From positions 186,001 to 250,000 of the forward strand of contig JAGKWQ010000005.1 of the NCBI GenBank assembly GCA_021151825.1: DNA of 64,000 nt. The letters are read 5' to 3'. The translations under genes were made by a program, and so were the position numbers. This document shows positions 62,181 through 64,000 of this stretch, in pieces (position 1 is the first letter of the stretch; each line of letters opens with the position of its first letter). This DNA is from Cellvibrionaceae bacterium. GTDB taxonomy: Bacteria > Pseudomonadota > Gammaproteobacteria > Pseudomonadales > Cellvibrionaceae. Below the pieces are notes generated by a model, which did no database searches, was not told the DNA's origin, and was given only the letters and a program-made list of their open reading frames with translations.

Positions 62181-63227
62181 TTAGTGCTTCCGAAGAAATT
62201 GTTTTATTGCCGCCCGTCCCATCGTAACATTGCAGTACGCAGTAATTCTCTGCGGCTTCCCACTCATTGTTTTTTTCCAGGCAGTTGCATCTCCTCCTGT
62301 TGTTACAGACAAGTCAATCTTTACCCCTTCCGCTGTTGTCTTGCTCCATGTTCTTCCATTTACGTCATGAGACAACTCCCAATCTAGAAGTTCACCTTCA
62401 ATTCCTGCGAAGTCATTAACTACGTCAATAGCAGAAACATATCGATCCTTTAGATCGACTTCTAAACACTTTTTAATTACGTTAATCATGCATTGAGGGA
62501 TGTGTTCCGGATAATTGTCGCGTTTAGGAAATTGCCCGTTCACTACCGCAACTCGATATGCATTCGTATCGAGTATTCCGCCCTTTTTAAAGGTAGCATA
62601 TTCACCGTAAAACACATCATCACCGACGCATATCCGATGGAGTGTGAGCCCGAATTGATATATATCGAATTGGCGGTTAAAAACGTCTGTTTTAAACGCT
62701 TCAGGCGGAACCATAGAGCTATATATCCGATCCTGACCAGCAGTACCTCCATAAGAGGTTTGTTTGGCCAAACCAAAGTCGGACAAAAGCGCCTCACCTC
62801 GATCTGAAAACAATATATTGTCGGGTTTTACGTCAAAATGAATTAATTTTTTTGAATGAATGTTATTCAAACCACTTAACACTTGTGTGCACCAGACAAC
62901 AGTCTCCCGCACGCTTATTGGCCCTTTCTGCATCCTTTTCTTGAGTGAGCCATTCTTGAAATACGGCATTGCTAGGAAAATATGGTCTGCATCTTGGCAT
63001 CCATAATGTATTGGAACAACATTCGGATGGCTGCTTAGTTGCAGTAATGACGACTCGATAAAGTATTCGTTTACGTTTGAAAAACTCTTCTTTAGTATCT
63101 TCTTTACTACTATGTCAAAACTTAGCTGTAGATCAGTTGCCGTAAATACTTGTGAATTTTTCCCTTCTTGCCCAATTTCACTATTAATATGGAAACTCAG
63201 CTCAGCCGTACGGGTAGTATTAAGCAT
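62181..63227 (-). CDS. Ser/Thr protein kinase (Hanks type) with a C-terminal extension
   Basis: A 348-aa eukaryotic-like protein kinase without transmembrane segments. All catalytic elements are present: glycine loop IGQEGKNSQV (18-27), Lys42 in IVVKKI, Glu58 in helix C, HFDVKPDN (130-137, HFD in place of HRD), DFG 150-152, PPE in the activation segment and DIYQFGLTLHRI. The kinase domain ends near 275. The last 70 residues are unrecognised, with WELSHDVNGRTWSKT and TAYCNVTMGRAAIKQF. The HFD lacks the arginine found in RD kinases, so activation-loop control may differ. The ATG overlaps the upstream RNase H-like gene by 8 bp. Substrate unknown; probable island cargo, perhaps for defence. Confidence 0.9.
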   Translation of the reverse strand: MLNTTRTAELSFHINSEIGQEGKNSQVFTATDLQLSFDIVVKKILKKSFSNVNEYFIESSLLQLSSHPNVVPIHYGCQDADHIFLAMPYFKNGSLKKRMQKGPISVRETVVWCTQVLSGLNNIHSKKLIHFDVKPDNILFSDRGEALLSDFGLAKQTSYGGTAGQDRIYSSMVPPEAFKTDVFNRQFDIYQFGLTLHRICVGDDVFYGEYATFKKGGILDTNAYRVAVVNGQFPKRDNYPEHIPQCMINVIKKCLEVDLKDRYVSAIDVVNDFAGIEGELLDWELSHDVNGRTWSKTTAEGVKIDLSVTTGGDATAWKKTMSGKPQRITAYCNVTMGRAAIKQFLRKH

Positions 63228-63678
63228 TTTGAGCCCCCAAAGCTGTTAGGATTGCTTCTCTTTGTTCTTTATTATGATCACCCCAACTCTCTACCAATTC
63301 AAAAGACTTCTCACCGTCTACATGTAGTTTGAAGTCAGCACGACGCATATCAAGTTTGGCTGCAATTGTAGATATTTGTCCGCAAAAATACGCGGATACG
63401 AAGCTACTCGCAAAAGCCTCTTGAATCACTCCCTCTATTTCTACGCGCCTTATGTTCAATGTTTGAGAGTTACTTTCTACAACTCTCAACCCTGCTTTTA
63501 CTATGTCGTATTCCCGCAGGATATCTAAAATTGAGTTTCGCACGTATTTTAGTGCTTCAGGTGTGGGCAAAGCTTTAGGAATTTTTAATTCCTCCACGTT
63601 TACAATTTCTTTATCTTCTGAATCGTACACTGCAAAAACCACTGAATCTGGTTTTACTCTAATCCCAAGAGTGTTCAC
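63220..63678 (-). CDS. RNase H/RuvC-fold-like protein of unknown function
   Basis: A 152-aa protein starting with GTG at 63678, preceded by GGGGA; no in-frame ATG exists between it and the upstream stop. The pattern of a GIRVKPDSVVFAVYD strand pair, a central helix (TPEALKYVRNSILDIL), a strand GLRVVESNS and a C-terminal helical part recalls the RNase H-like fold of RuvC-type and DUF3010-type proteins. The first acidic residue expected in RuvC enzymes (GID) is Arg here (GIR), so nuclease activity is doubtful; the Glu in VVESNS aligns with the second. First visible gene of the three-gene operon, overlapping the kinase by 8 bp. Fold is inference by eye. Confidence 0.7.
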   Translation of the reverse strand: MNTLGIRVKPDSVVFAVYDSEDKEIVNVEELKIPKALPTPEALKYVRNSILDILREYDIVKAGLRVVESNSQTLNIRRVEIEGVIQEAFASSFVSAYFCGQISTIAAKLDMRRADFKLHVDGEKSFELVESWGDHNKEQREAILTALGAQNA

Positions 63679-64000
63679 ATCTATTCCCCGAGCATTTAAA
63701 TTTTAAATACAGCTCCCCAAGTTACGCCGAACACTATCATGCCGGCTATAGACTCACCCGGAGACCTTATTGAACAACATCATACATAACATCCATGACC
63801 TCCAATTGCTATTACAAAGAGTTACGCGCCGGTAAAGAACAAGTCTAGCGTACGAATAACAGCAATGAATTCCAAATCGGCAATTTATTTAGGAGGCATC
63901 AAGGATATAACTGCACAGATGCTCTTTCCAACAATGCAGACCAGCTATCGCTGGCAGTAGAAATAGCTCCGTCATACTCATTCTTAGTGAAAGTCCCGCG
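63679..64000. other. Region upstream of the cargo operon to the window edge
   Basis: No complete gene is visible in this stretch. On the minus strand a frame is open from the edge (64000) to a TGA at 63899-63901; its 33 residues (ending LLERASVQLYP) could be the C-terminus of another minus-strand gene. A plus-strand 31-codon ATG frame at about 63866 is probably meaningless. No comM remnant and no terminal repeat are present, so the island continues to the right. Confidence 0.35.

Larger units (their letters stand above)
54293..64000. mobile_element. Genomic island inserted in comM (left end; right end outside window)
   Basis: From the comM break to the window edge the DNA is clearly more AT-rich than the host and gene style changes. 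At the left end is an operon of three tyrosine-recombinase-type genes plus two small genes, then a recombinase fragment, then minus-strand cargo. comM is an established insertion hotspot for genomic islands (for example the AbaR islands of Acinetobacter, which use a different DDE-type machinery). Here the presence of tyrosine recombinases suggests site-specific integration. The first three genes look like a Gamma-Mobile-Trio module. Terminal repeats and any target duplication cannot be read because only one end is present. Confidence 0.92.

Noticed and set aside
63899..64000. Right end of the island or comM 3' fragment at the window edge
   Set aside because: No frame encodes the AMNPCPCG continuation of ComM and no repeat of the left junction is present.

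Overview
The window reads as a chromosomal segment of a gammaproteobacterium close to Cellvibrio/Cellvibrionaceae. The evidence is inference from content and gene order: a secreted GH5 glycanase, a secreted CE1-type esterase with two CBM10 modules on serine-rich linkers (a hallmark of Cellvibrio-type plant-polysaccharide degraders), a Pseudomonas-like Fur without the CxxC pair, a SutA-like protein, and the gene orders recN-fur-bamE, smpB/ratA-rnfH, hemC-hemD-hemX-hemY and glnK-amtB-ubiK-comM. No rRNA, tRNA or CRISPR array was seen.

Positions 1-54,292 are ordinary host chromosome. In order: the 3' part of an S-formylglutathione hydrolase gene; an M23 peptidase and a CPBP protease; the grpE-dnaK-dnaJ heat-shock cluster with one near-perfect and one good sigma-32 promoter; a chemoreceptor; recN, fur, bamE; a signalling block (Hpt-REC-REC-GGDEF regulator, HD-GYP phosphodiesterase, two large PAS/GAF histidine kinases and a receiver); rnfH-ratA and smpB; a GH5 enzyme; tamA-tamB; rlmJ; a GGDEF-EAL protein; the CBM10 esterase; a GNAT, a MATE exporter, a DUF418 protein; pbpC; the hemCDXY operon; a sodium/solute symporter; sutA; and a nitrogen block glnK-amtB-amtB-glnK with a sigma-54 promoter and an intrinsic-terminator-like hairpin directly before the first glnK. 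ubiK and comM follow.

At about 54,292 comM stops matching its family, at a conserved FQLIA stretch, and AT-rich DNA of different style begins. This is the left end of a genomic island that runs past the right edge of the window. Its first five genes (54,364-60,890) overlap end to start and encode three tyrosine-recombinase-type proteins (622, 771 and 411 aa), a 219-aa coiled-coil protein and an unrecognised 168-aa protein. The first three resemble the Gamma-Mobile-Trio (GMT) type of island module; this is from memory and needs a profile search. A diverged catalytic-domain-only copy of the third recombinase follows.

Behind it, on the opposite strand, lies a compact cargo operon: an RNase H/RuvC-fold-like 152-aa protein, a Ser/Thr protein kinase with an unrecognised C-terminal extension, and a 59-aa protein, coupled by an 8-bp overlap and a 2-nt gap. 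I do not recognise this combination. Because such islands commonly carry anti-phage or antibacterial cargo, it is the best candidate here for an undescribed system.
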